DNA from: Candidatus Methanomethylophilaceae archaeon
GTDB taxonomy: Archaea; Thermoplasmatota; Thermoplasmata; Methanomassiliicoccales; Methanomethylophilaceae
Length of the DNA: 37,868 nucleotides
NCBI GenBank assembly: GCA_017395275.1
Contig: JAFPVN010000164.1
Coordinates: 1-37,868 of the forward strand
Direction: 5' to 3'
In this document: in pieces, positions 24,509 through 31,318 of the stretch
How positions within the stretch are numbered: position 1 is the stretch's first letter
How the letters are laid out: the number at the start of each line of letters is the position of its first letter
Position numbers and translations under genes: made by a program
Notes under the pieces: generated by a model
Databases searched by the model: none
The model's input: only the letters and a program-made list of their open reading frames with translations
Told to the model about the DNA's origin: nothing

Positions 24509-26209
24509 TCAAGCCTTGTACGCGCGGCGCTCGGCGGGGAGGATCGCCCTGATGGTCTTGCCGACGTTGATTAAGTGGTCGGCCACCCTCTCGGCGTTGG
24601 ATGCCAGGGAGAGGTACTCCGCTCCGACGCTGGCGTTGCACTGGCCCACGGCCAGCCTCTGGATATGGGCGTCGGCCATCATGTCGGTGGCCACGTCGAT
24701 GCTCTCCTCGATATCGTAGGCCTCGTCCAGGAGCTCCAGGTCCACCTTGGTGTAGGCGGCCATGATCTTCTGGTACAGGGATTCGATGAGGTCCCTGACG
24801 TGCATGATCTCCGCCTTGGCGGCATCGGAGAACCCGTCCCCGCTGTTCACCAGCTTCTCGGCGTACTCCACGATATTCTCCGAATAATCCCCGATGCGCT
24901 CCAGGTCCGTGACGGAGTGGTACACCGTGGACAGGTACACCGTGTCCTTGTCGCTGAGGTCCTTCTCCGTCAGCTTGACGAGGTAGTGGACGATGTTCTC
25001 GTTCAGATAGTCGAGCTCATTCTCGTTGACCCTGAACTTGTCGATGGACGACAGGTCCTTGGTGCAGACCATGTGGCAGGCCAGGTTGAAGTTCTCCATG
25101 GCTATGCGGGCCATGTTGACGATCTCGTTCTTCACCTGCTGGACGGCTATCGGGGGCGTCCTCAGCAGGTAGGAGTTGATGTAGTAGGTGTGGGGCTCGC
25201 TGTTGTCCGTGCTGGGCTCCTTGTCGTCGGGCAGGATGCGCATGACCACCTTGATGAGGCTGGCGGTCAGCGGAAGCATGATGATAACGGTGATGACGTT
25301 GAATATGGTGTGGAACATCGCGAGCTGGGTCTGCGGCGCTCCGGGGAACATGGTCTCGAACAGGCTTCCGTACGAGACGCCGAAGAATCCGAGGACGAAT
25401 CCGGCGATGAGGAACAGCACCACTCCGGACACGTTGAAGAGAAGGTGTATGAGTGCTGTGCGCTTCGCGTTCTTCCCGCTGGTGAATCCCGCGAGGATGG
25501 CGACGATACAGGACCCGATGTTGGATCCCATGGTGATGTAGATGCCCTGCTCCAGGTCTATGAGTCCGGTGACCACCATCGTGATCGCCACCGACGTGAT
25601 GACCGACGAGCTCTGCACCAATGCGGTCAGGGCGGTGCCTATCAGCACCAGCAGGAGGATGTTCTCGATGCCGGCCAGGAAGTCCTTGACCGCCTCGTCC
25701 TGGGCGAACGACTCCATCGACGAGCTCATCAGCGTGAGTCCGACGAAGAGCATACCGAAACCCGCCAGGATACCCCCGGTCTTCCTCGCCTTGTCGTTCT
25801 TCCCGAACACGGAGATGAACGCACCTACGCCGGCCAGCGCGGCGAAGACCACCGCCATGGATATGGTGTCCCCGCCGAACATTCCCAGCGCGACGATCTG
25901 CGCGGTGATGGTGGTACCGATGTTCGCACCGTAGATCATCGCGGCCGCCAGCGTGAGGGATACCATCCCCGCGTTGACGAAACCTATGATCATGACGGTG
26001 GTGGCTCCCGAGCTCTGGATGGCCGCGGTGGTGACCGCTCCCAGCCCCACGCCGGCCAGCTTGTTGTCCGACGTCTTGGAGAAGAGCTTCTTGAGCCTGC
26101 TGCTGCTCAGGGATTCCAGGTTTGTGCTCATCATTGTGCAGGCAACGAGGAAAACACCTATTCCCGACATGAGGGTCAGGATCGCCGTTGCCATCAGAGT
26201 GGAATCCAT
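24509..26209 (-). CDS. Na+/phosphate cotransporter with C-terminal PhoU-like domain
   Basis: 566 residues. Two inverted Na_Pi_cotrans repeats carry the QSS signatures (AAIQSSGATT and ALVQSSSVIT), each with a GANIGTT/GSNIGS loop. About eight membrane helices are followed from about residue 350 by a helical PhoU-like domain (VNENELDYLNENIV; LERIGDYSENIVEYA; NAERVADHLINVG). It takes up phosphate with sodium; the PhoU part probably regulates it. A TATA element (about 26230-26242, minus strand) lies 27 bases before the ATG, giving a leaderless start. Confidence 0.93.
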   Translation of the reverse strand: MDSTLMATAILTLMSGIGVFLVACTMMSTNLESLSSSRLKKLFSKTSDNKLAGVGLGAVTTAAIQSSGATTVMIIGFVNAGMVSLTLAAAMIYGANIGTTITAQIVALGMFGGDTISMAVVFAALAGVGAFISVFGKNDKARKTGGILAGFGMLFVGLTLMSSSMESFAQDEAVKDFLAGIENILLLVLIGTALTALVQSSSVITSVAITMVVTGLIDLEQGIYITMGSNIGSCIVAILAGFTSGKNAKRTALIHLLFNVSGVVLFLIAGFVLGFFGVSYGSLFETMFPGAPQTQLAMFHTIFNVITVIIMLPLTASLIKVVMRILPDDKEPSTDNSEPHTYYINSYLLRTPPIAVQQVKNEIVNMARIAMENFNLACHMVCTKDLSSIDKFRVNENELDYLNENIVHYLVKLTEKDLSDKDTVYLSTVYHSVTDLERIGDYSENIVEYAEKLVNSGDGFSDAAKAEIMHVRDLIESLYQKIMAAYTKVDLELLDEAYDIEESIDVATDMMADAHIQRLAVGQCNASVGAEYLSLASNAERVADHLINVGKTIRAILPAERRAYKA

Positions 26210-26295
26210 AGCATGCGGGTGATTAGGTTATACTTATAATAAGGTTGGTCGGCGCGCCCGGCAGGCTAAACGAAAACCGGGGCGGTGTTTGGGTC

Positions 26296-26316
26296 GTCCC
26301 CTCTGAAAGAGGGGAC
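26296..26316 (-). terminator. Hairpin after the DUF6951-like gene
   Basis: An eight-base perfect stem (GTCCCCTC / GAGGGGAC) with a five-base loop lies eight bases after the stop codon at 26325. The downstream tract on the minus strand is only weakly T-rich. Confidence 0.55.
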
Positions 26317-26324
26317 GGGAGCGC

Positions 26325-26675
26325 TCAGAGCTGCTCCAGGTCGATGTCGGGGTGGAAGGACACGCTGTTGCTTCCGACCTCCTTCACCAGGTTCTTGGAG
26401 AGCATCCCGAGCTCCAGCCAAGCGGCCTCGAACACCGCGATGGGAGTGAGGCACGGGACGGACAGGGAGGCCCTGATGTCGGGGTCCACGACCTTGCTGC
26501 CCGCGAAGCTGACGACGTCGTTCATCGATATCTCCGTGAGCTTGCTGGCATAATCCTGAACGTGCTTGCAGTCCGATACGATCTTCACCCCGAGGTTCCC
26601 GTCGTCCTTCATCCAGACGGTAACCTTGTTGGTCTTGTGGCAAGTGTCCATGTGTGCAACTACTGTGTTGACCAT
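26325..26675 (-). CDS. DUF6951-like conserved small protein
   Basis: 116 residues. An early DTCHKTNKVTV segment, a central VSDCKHVQDYASKLTEI block and a later VPCLTPIAVFEAAWLELG helix resemble a family of small proteins found mainly in methanogens (annotated DUF6951), in which three cysteines in these positions recur. Function is unknown; the conserved Cys could bind a metal or a redox partner. AGAGGAT precedes the ATG and a TATA-like run lies at about 26710-26718. It stands alone between the Na/Pi gene and tRNA-Pro. Confidence 0.6.
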   Translation of the reverse strand: MVNTVVAHMDTCHKTNKVTVWMKDDGNLGVKIVSDCKHVQDYASKLTEISMNDVVSFAGSKVVDPDIRASLSVPCLTPIAVFEAAWLELGMLSKNLVKEVGSNSVSFHPDIDLEQL

Positions 26676-26782
26676 TTCTATCCTCTGGGTAGGAAAACGG
26701 CTGGTACCGATATAATGGTGACGATATCGCGATCGCGGAACGGAACATCGTCACGCGGAGTAAGTACGGAGAATGGTTATGG

Positions 26783-26855
26783 TGGGCCCCCCCAGATTTG
26801 AACTGGAGTCACATGCACCCCAAGCATGAAGGATACCAAGCTACCCCAAGGGCCC
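26783..26855 (-). tRNA. tRNA-Pro (anticodon GGG)
   Basis: A 73-base cloverleaf. The acceptor stem is GGGCCCT with GGGGCCC, the anticodon stem CATGC/GCATG encloses loop TTGGGGT (anticodon GGG), and the T arm has TTCAAAT. Discriminator base A is followed by genome-encoded CCA (26780-26782). The D stem is weak, with one mismatch. No intron. CTTTTAAATC (about 26878-26887), which overlaps the end of the upstream rpoN region, is a TATA element about 27 bases before the 5' end, so the tRNA can be transcribed on its own. Confidence 0.95.
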
Positions 26856-26889
26856 GTTAAGCGGGGAAATGGGTTTTGATTTAAAAGGT

Positions 26890-27081
26890 TTATCCCAGAG
26901 GAGAGATCTCCTCTATGAGATTGGCGTGCGAGATGATCATTCTGCGGCAGCAGTATCTCTCGATACCGAGGTCATCGAGAACCTTCTGGGGGTTCTCTCC
27001 CATGTCCACGCGCTTCTTGAATTCGGGATATGCCGAACCAACGACCTTTCCGCATGTGAAGCATCTGACGGGTATGATCAT
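26890..27081 (-). CDS. rpoN: DNA-directed RNA polymerase subunit N (Rpb10-like)
   Basis: 63 residues. IPVRCFTCGKVVG at the N-terminus and the ERYCCRRM motif form the zinc site of archaeal RpoN/Rpb10. Normal length. It follows rps9 by eleven bases in the standard archaeal order L18e-L13-S9-RpoN. Confidence 0.97.
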   Translation of the reverse strand: MIIPVRCFTCGKVVGSAYPEFKKRVDMGENPQKVLDDLGIERYCCRRMIISHANLIEEISPLG

Positions 27082-27092
27082 ATGATATCACC

Positions 27093-27491
27093 TTAACGGT
27101 ACGACTTCTGTTTCTTCGCACGAGCACCGGGTCCCAGCGGGTTCTTGGGGAGCTTCCTGCGGTCATCGTTGATGATGAGGGTCCTGTCGTATGCCTTGAA
27201 CATAGACTCCAGTTCCTCATCCTTGTAGAAGTCCACGAGTCCCCTGGCGATGGCGGTCCTGATGGCCGCTGCCTGGCCCATGACCCCTCCGCCCTGTACG
27301 TTGACGGAGATGTCGTCCTTCGCTGCCTTGTCGGATGCAAGCTCAAGGGGCTCCTTGATCTTGATCCTTGCAAGCTCGGGTGTGTAGAGCTCGATCGGGA
27401 TCTTGTTGACGGTGACCTTTCCGGTACCCTCTTTGACGACTGCCCTTGCGATGGCGGTCTTCCTCTTTCCACTTGTGTTAACGCAATCCAT
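27093..27491 (-). CDS. rps9: 30S ribosomal protein S9
   Basis: 132 residues. NTSGKRKTAIARAVVKEGTG at the start, GGGVMGQAAAIRTAIARGL in the middle and the basic C-terminal tail KKQKSYR that reaches the P-site tRNA are diagnostic. The ATG at 27491 has GGTGA eight bases before it and is preferred to the ATG at 27503, which overlaps rpl13 by seven bases. Confidence 0.96.
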   Translation of the reverse strand: MDCVNTSGKRKTAIARAVVKEGTGKVTVNKIPIELYTPELARIKIKEPLELASDKAAKDDISVNVQGGGVMGQAAAIRTAIARGLVDFYKDEELESMFKAYDRTLIINDDRRKLPKNPLGPGARAKKQKSYR

Positions 27492-27496
27492 GGGTC

Positions 27497-27922
27497 TCAC
27501 CATACCTTTGAACCCAGGAATTTGGCTACTGCTCCCAGGGTTGTGTACTTGCCGGTGATCTTCTTCATCGCCTGCTCCTCGACGGAGACCTCGGAATCGG
27601 CGAACTGCTTGGGGACTCCGACGTAGACGTGGAGTCTCCTGAACGCCTCTCTTCCGGAGGTGTTGTTCCACGGGATCATTCCCCTGACGGACCTCTTGAA
27701 CAGAAGGTCTGCCCTGCGGGGGTAGAAGGGTCCCTTCCTGGACTTGCACTCTCCGCGGTCGAACCTGGCCTTGTAGTCTGCGAAGACCATTTCCTTCTCA
27801 CCGGTGATGACGATGCTCTCGCTGTTGAGGACGACGATCTCCTCGCCGTCCATGATCCTCTCGGCAACGATGCTTGCGAGCCTTCCGAGGACCGCGTTCT
27901 TTCCATCAATGATTGTAACCAT
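27497..27922 (-). CDS. rpl13: 50S ribosomal protein L13
   Basis: 141 residues. TIIDGKNAVLGRLASIVAERI, then VRGMIPWNNTSGREAFRRLHVYVGVP, are the L13 signatures. The ATG at 27922 has AGGTGA five bases before it and is preferred to 27931, whose ATGA overlaps the rpl18e stop. Second gene of the ribosomal operon. Confidence 0.96.
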   Translation of the reverse strand: MVTIIDGKNAVLGRLASIVAERIMDGEEIVVLNSESIVITGEKEMVFADYKARFDRGECKSRKGPFYPRRADLLFKRSVRGMIPWNNTSGREAFRRLHVYVGVPKQFADSEVSVEEQAMKKITGKYTTLGAVAKFLGSKVW

Positions 27923-27927
27923 CCGAA

Positions 27928-28293
27928 TCACCTCATAATCCTGACGTTGGAGCCCTTGGGGTTCTCCGCCATGAGGTCCTTGATAGTAAGAACCTTTCCG
28001 CCGGCTGCCTCGATTCCCTCGGCTGCTGCCGCGGAGAAAGCGTATGCTGCGACTGTGATCTTCTTCTCGATGCTGCCTGCCGCAAGGACCTTTCCGGGGA
28101 TGACGATTACATCTCCGTCCTTTGCGTACCTGTCCAGTTTGCTGAGATTGGTCTCGGCCCAGTTCTTCCTGGGCTTCTCGAGCCTCTCAGCAATGTCTCG
28201 CCAGATGGCAGCGCCAGTGTCCCTCTCGGCCGCCTTGAGATCGTTGATCAGGGCGATCAGGGACAGGTCTGTTTTCCTCTGAATGTTCTTCAT
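27928..28293 (-). CDS. rpl18e: 50S ribosomal protein L18e
   Basis: 121 residues. An archaeal/eukaryotic L15-like large-subunit protein, recognised by VIVIPGKVLAAGSIEKKITVAAYAFS and the C-terminal NPKGSNVRIMR. First gene of the L18e-L13-S9-RpoN operon. CTTTATAAAC on the minus strand (about 28341-28350) predicts a leader of about 25 bases containing a GGGAGAG site. Confidence 0.95.
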   Translation of the reverse strand: MKNIQRKTDLSLIALINDLKAAERDTGAAIWRDIAERLEKPRKNWAETNLSKLDRYAKDGDVIVIPGKVLAAGSIEKKITVAAYAFSAAAAEGIEAAGGKVLTIKDLMAENPKGSNVRIMR

Positions 28294-28337
28294 AGTACTG
28301 ACTCTCCCGACATTGGGTGTCCCCGCCTAAGTGGAGG

Positions 28338-28393
28338 TTGTTTATAAAGGTATTGTTCCCCGCTCCCCGAACACACACGGTATATTATCCCTT
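28338..28393. promoter_or_regulatory. Divergent promoters of the ribosomal operon and the TIM-barrel gene
   Basis: The minus-strand TATA (about 28341-28350) serves rpl18e. GGTATATTATCCC (about 28379-28391) is the plus-strand TATA for the gene at 28455, with start near 28410 and a leader of about 45 bases. The remaining bases of this 160-base gap show no other structure. Confidence 0.55.
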
Positions 28394-28454
28394 ATAGCGG
28401 ACCGAAGTTAAAAGGCCATAAATAGGGGTGGGTGCATGGGGGTCGGAGACAACC

Positions 28455-29543
28455 ATGATCAGATTCGGACCAGCAGGTATTCCGCTCTCATGCAAGGGAC
28501 GCACGCTCAAGGACGGCATCGAGGACATCCACAACCTCAGCCTGACCGCCATCGAGGTACAGATGGTGCGCCCGAACGTAACCGAGGTCTACCCGGACGA
28601 GGACATCGTCGGAAAGACGATGAGCACCGTCGAGGACGTCATGGCCCTCGAGATCCTCAGGGACGACGAATCCATCACCGACCCCAACGAGCCCATAGAG
28701 GAGGACGACGTGCTCGTCTGCATGTCATCCACCATCGCCAACAACTTCGGCGAGCTCACGACCATCGGGACGATGGCGAAGAGGCTCGACGTGGCGGTCT
28801 CCATGCACACGCCCAACTACATCGACCTCGGTACGAACAGCCCGCTCACCGAGACCTGCATGAACGCCATCAGACACGCCGGTCTCATGGTCAACGCCCT
28901 CCAGGGAGACGTCGTAGTCACCAATCTGGGTCTTTACGACGGCAAGATGTCCGAGGAGGAGATCGACGAGAACATCTTCAACAACCTCGCCGACATAGTC
29001 GACTGGTGGCTGGACACCGGCCTCAAGCCCAAGATCGGTATCGAGGTCACCGGACGCAAGGACGTCTTCGGAAGCCTGGAGCAGATCCTCGACCTCTGCG
29101 ACGCCTTCGACGGCACGGTCATCCCTGTGCTCAACTTCCCCCACTACCACTCACGCACCAACGGATCCCTGGTGGACGTCAGCGACTTCGAGAACGTCAT
29201 CCAGCAGGTCCTGCCCTACAACAACGGCAAGCTCTACGCCCACTTCGCGGGGGTCGAGCACGCCGACGGCAACGAGCTCAGGCTCACCCCCATCAAGAAG
29301 GGCGACCTCAAGTTCGAGCTGCTCGGGGACTGCCTCGCGGAGAGCCGCCCCGAGGCGACCATCATCTCCTCGTCGCCCCTTCTGGAGCACGACGCGATGT
29401 ACATGAGGATCATCTACGAGAGGATGGTCAACAAGAGGGTCGCCAAGAACCTCAGGGCGAGGAAGAAGAAGGAGATCGAGGCCGCCGCAGCTGCAGCCGC
29501 TGCCGCGGAGGCCGCGGAAGAGGAAGATTCCTCCAAAGAGTGA
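28455..29543 (+). CDS. Endonuclease IV-like TIM-barrel protein with Ala/Glu-rich tail
   Basis: 362 residues from the ATG at 28455, preceded by GGAG. The start RFGPAGIPLSC and the metal-site regions (SMHTPNYIDLG, IGIEVTGRKDVFGSL, NFPHYHSRTNGS, LYAHFAGVEHADGNE, ISSSPLLEHDAMYM) are those of the AP endonuclease 2/xylose isomerase-like superfamily, closest to archaeal endonuclease IV-type proteins. It may be a DNA repair nuclease or a sugar-phosphate isomerase; reading cannot decide. The last 30 residues are a charged, Ala-rich tail (KKKEIEAAAAAAAAAEAAEEE) with no fold. The hexuloisomerase gene follows after two bases. Confidence 0.75.
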   Translation: MIRFGPAGIPLSCKGRTLKDGIEDIHNLSLTAIEVQMVRPNVTEVYPDEDIVGKTMSTVEDVMALEILRDDESITDPNEPIEEDDVLVCMSSTIANNFGELTTIGTMAKRLDVAVSMHTPNYIDLGTNSPLTETCMNAIRHAGLMVNALQGDVVVTNLGLYDGKMSEEEIDENIFNNLADIVDWWLDTGLKPKIGIEVTGRKDVFGSLEQILDLCDAFDGTVIPVLNFPHYHSRTNGSLVDVSDFENVIQQVLPYNNGKLYAHFAGVEHADGNELRLTPIKKGDLKFELLGDCLAESRPEATIISSSPLLEHDAMYMRIIYERMVNKRVAKNLRARKKKEIEAAAAAAAAAEAAEEEDSSKE

Positions 29544-29545
29544 CC

Positions 29546-30091
29546 ATGGACTACAGGGAATCCGTAGGCTCGCTGATGGATGCCGTCCGCAAGGTGGCGG
29601 AGGGCGTACCCCAGAGAGATCTGGACGTTCTCATCGACAGCATCCTTGAAGGCGGGAAGATCTTCATCTACGGTTCGGGAAGGTCCGGTCTGGTCGGACA
29701 GTACTTCTCGGTCAGGTTGGTACAGCTGGGAAGGGACGACGTCCATTTCGTCGGCGACATGACCACCCCCATCATCGGCAAGGGCGACGTGGTGATCCTC
29801 ATATCCAACACCGGGGAGACCATGTCCGCGGTCCAGACCGCCAACATCGCAAGGCGCATGGGCGCGGACGTCATATGCGTCACATCGTCCCGCATGAGCA
29901 AGCTGGCACATGCATCTAACCACGTCATCTCCCTCGACACCAGGGTGGAGCACGACAGGAACATCGCGCCCCTAGGTACCCTGTTCGAGGACGCCGTCGT
30001 CATGATGTTCGACGGCATGATCCCGCTCCTGATGGAACGTCTCGGCGCCACCGAGGACGACATGCGCAAGAGGCATGCCATCTGGGTCTGA
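29546..30091 (+). CDS. hxlB: 6-phospho-3-hexuloisomerase (PHI)
   Basis: 181 residues, the normal PHI length. A single SIS domain with IFIYGSGRSGLVGQYFSVRL, LISNTGETMSAVQTA, PLGTLFEDAVVMM and the C-terminal RHAIWV. PHI interconverts 3-hexulose-6-phosphate and fructose-6-phosphate; in archaea lacking the oxidative pentose pathway it makes pentoses with hexulose-phosphate synthase. That synthase (HxlA) is not in the window. The gene is co-transcribed with the TIM-barrel gene and is convergent with the JAMM protease gene, with no bases between the stop codons. Confidence 0.9.
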   Translation: MDYRESVGSLMDAVRKVAEGVPQRDLDVLIDSILEGGKIFIYGSGRSGLVGQYFSVRLVQLGRDDVHFVGDMTTPIIGKGDVVILISNTGETMSAVQTANIARRMGADVICVTSSRMSKLAHASNHVISLDTRVEHDRNIAPLGTLFEDAVVMMFDGMIPLLMERLGATEDDMRKRHAIWV

Positions 30092-30592
30092 TCACTGCAC
30101 GATGACCATCTGCGCCTTCTCTGGAATCTCGGAATTATCGAATACGGCGAACTCCCCGCGCAGAGGGTCTATGACCACGGCGAATCCCATCCCCCTGCCG
30201 AACACGGAATGCTGGGTGCTCACATCGGTATCGGACATGAAGCATCCGCATCCCAGATGGGAATGGTACCACCCTACGATGTGCTCCCCCTCGGACATCC
30301 CGTCCACGCCGTCGATCAGCTCGGACATGCCCTCGGGATCGAACCTCACACCGTCGGAATCCGCGATCCTGTCGGACGTTATCACGCGTTCCACCACCGC
30401 GTACTCCCCGGAATCATCGCGGTAGGCCCTCCCTATCATCAGGCCCATGGTCTCCGAATCGCGCATGGCATCGTCGTCCGCGGCCTGTATCATGGTCTCC
30501 GCGGCGGATTCGGCGATGAAGAGACTGACCCCTCTGACGGACCTCCTGCGGAATTCAGGTTCCGCATCCTCGGAAGAGATTACCCGGACCAT
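30092..30592 (-). CDS. JAMM/MPN+ metalloprotease, Rpn11-like putative deubiquitinase
   Basis: 166 residues. The complete JAMM motif is present: Glu47 in ETMGLMIG, then His110-Ser-His112, seven residues, Ser120, two residues, Asp123. The surrounding GWYHSHLGCGCFMSDTDVST is strikingly like the active-site loop of eukaryotic Rpn11/CSN5. The zinc enzyme family cleaves isopeptide bonds after Gly-Gly; here it would remove the ubiquitin-like protein from targets or trim its tail. It is the last gene of the E1-Ubl-E2-JAMM operon, one base after the E2 stop. No extra domain is seen. A bacterial Mec/RadC role is unlikely in this context. Confidence 0.92.
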   Translation of the reverse strand: MVRVISSEDAEPEFRRRSVRGVSLFIAESAAETMIQAADDDAMRDSETMGLMIGRAYRDDSGEYAVVERVITSDRIADSDGVRFDPEGMSELIDGVDGMSEGEHIVGWYHSHLGCGCFMSDTDVSTQHSVFGRGMGFAVVIDPLRGEFAVFDNSEIPEKAQMVIVQ

Positions 30593-30593
30593 G

Positions 30594-31073
30594 TCAATCC
30601 GACCCGTACTCCACCCTGCCGCGGAACTTCGAATCGTGGTCGGCGAAGAACCTTGCCGCCTCCATGCACGATTCCGTACCGAACGGGCTCATGGGATTGG
30701 GATTGGAGACCAGGAAGCTCAGGCTCTTGAGGAAGGCCGGCAGGCGGGTGTTGAACTCCCATTCGTTCAGCATCTTGGTGCAGACGTAACCCCCATCGGA
30801 GGGGTCCATGATGTTGGGATGGAAGATCTGGGTCTTCCACCTGACCTCCGGTTTCTTGAAGCCGTAGTCCTCGGTCAGCACTATATAGAAATCGTGCTCC
30901 GTGATGATCCTGTCGGCGGTCTCGTGGGCCACCACGTTGCTCATGTGCATGTCGATGCGTATCGGGAACTCGGCCTTCTCGGCATCGAACTCGAACTCGG
31001 AACCGAGGTACTCCTCGCAGTCCTTCAGCTCCCTGCCGATCCTTCTCAGCAGAACCGCCTTGGGGAGCCCCAT
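30594..31073 (-). CDS. E2 ubiquitin-conjugating enzyme-like (UBC fold)
   Basis: 159 residues from the ATG at 31073, the normal size of a minimal UBC domain. KKPEVRWKTQIFHPNI contains the E2 HPN motif (85-87); the presumed catalytic Cys98 lies in GGYVCTKMLNEW, followed by PAFLKSLSFLVSNPNPMSPF, which matches the E2 crossover helix region. The gap between HPN and Cys is about three residues longer than in most eukaryotic E2s. It should accept the ubiquitin-like protein from the E1 as a thioester. The start lies 28 bases inside the Ubl gene, and GGAAGG just upstream can act as ribosome site. A longer in-frame reading to 31721 runs antisense-like through other genes and is rejected. Confidence 0.93.
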   Translation of the reverse strand: MGLPKAVLLRRIGRELKDCEEYLGSEFEFDAEKAEFPIRIDMHMSNVVAHETADRIITEHDFYIVLTEDYGFKKPEVRWKTQIFHPNIMDPSDGGYVCTKMLNEWEFNTRLPAFLKSLSFLVSNPNPMSPFGTESCMEAARFFADHDSKFRGRVEYGSD

Positions 31074-31315
31074 CGGCACCCGCCTTCCGGATCCGGGATC
31101 AGCTCCAGGACATCCTCGTTGATGAGACCGATCTCCGATGCCGACTCCGAACCGCGCAGCAGCCTCTTCCCCTTCTTGAGGACGTAGGCGCCCTCCTTCA
31201 GCTTCCAGAACTCCGCTGCGGATTCGATGATGTCGCTGACGCTGTCGGACGGTTCGACCTCCACCCTGATGGTGGAGCCGTTCGTCAGGTTCTTCACGGT
31301 TATCTTCAATGACAT
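31046..31315 (-). CDS. Ubiquitin-like protein with Gly-Gly and C-terminal tail
   Basis: 89 residues. ITVKNLTNGSTIRVEVEPSDSV aligns by eye with the start of ubiquitin (EVEPSDTI in ubiquitin), followed by a helix and a KKGKRLLRG hairpin. The fold ends DVLELIPDPEGG with Gly78-Gly79, matching a mature length of 79. Ten more residues (Cys80 to Cys89) follow and would need removal before activation. The tail is encoded almost entirely within the overlap with the E2 gene. Placement between E1 and E2 supports a conjugation role; a MoaD/SAMP sulfur-carrier role is the alternative. Confidence 0.9.
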   Translation of the reverse strand: MSLKITVKNLTNGSTIRVEVEPSDSVSDIIESAAEFWKLKEGAYVLKKGKRLLRGSESASEIGLINEDVLELIPDPEGGCRWGSPRRFC

Positions 31316-31318
31316 TCC

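Noticed and set aside
24575..26239. Plus-strand open frame of 554 residues over the Na/Pi transporter
   Set aside because: Antisense shadow rich in His, Asp, Gly and Arg; the minus-strand protein is a clear family member.
30092..30592. JAMM protein as RadC-like or Mec-type protease
   Set aside because: The loop around His110-His112 is Rpn11-like and the operon supplies Ubl, E1 and E2, so the deubiquitinase reading is simpler.
31046..31315. Ubl as a MoaD/ThiS or SAMP sulfur carrier
   Set aside because: Not excluded, but the adjacent UBC-fold E2 and Rpn11-like protease favour conjugation; no molybdopterin or thiolation gene is adjacent.
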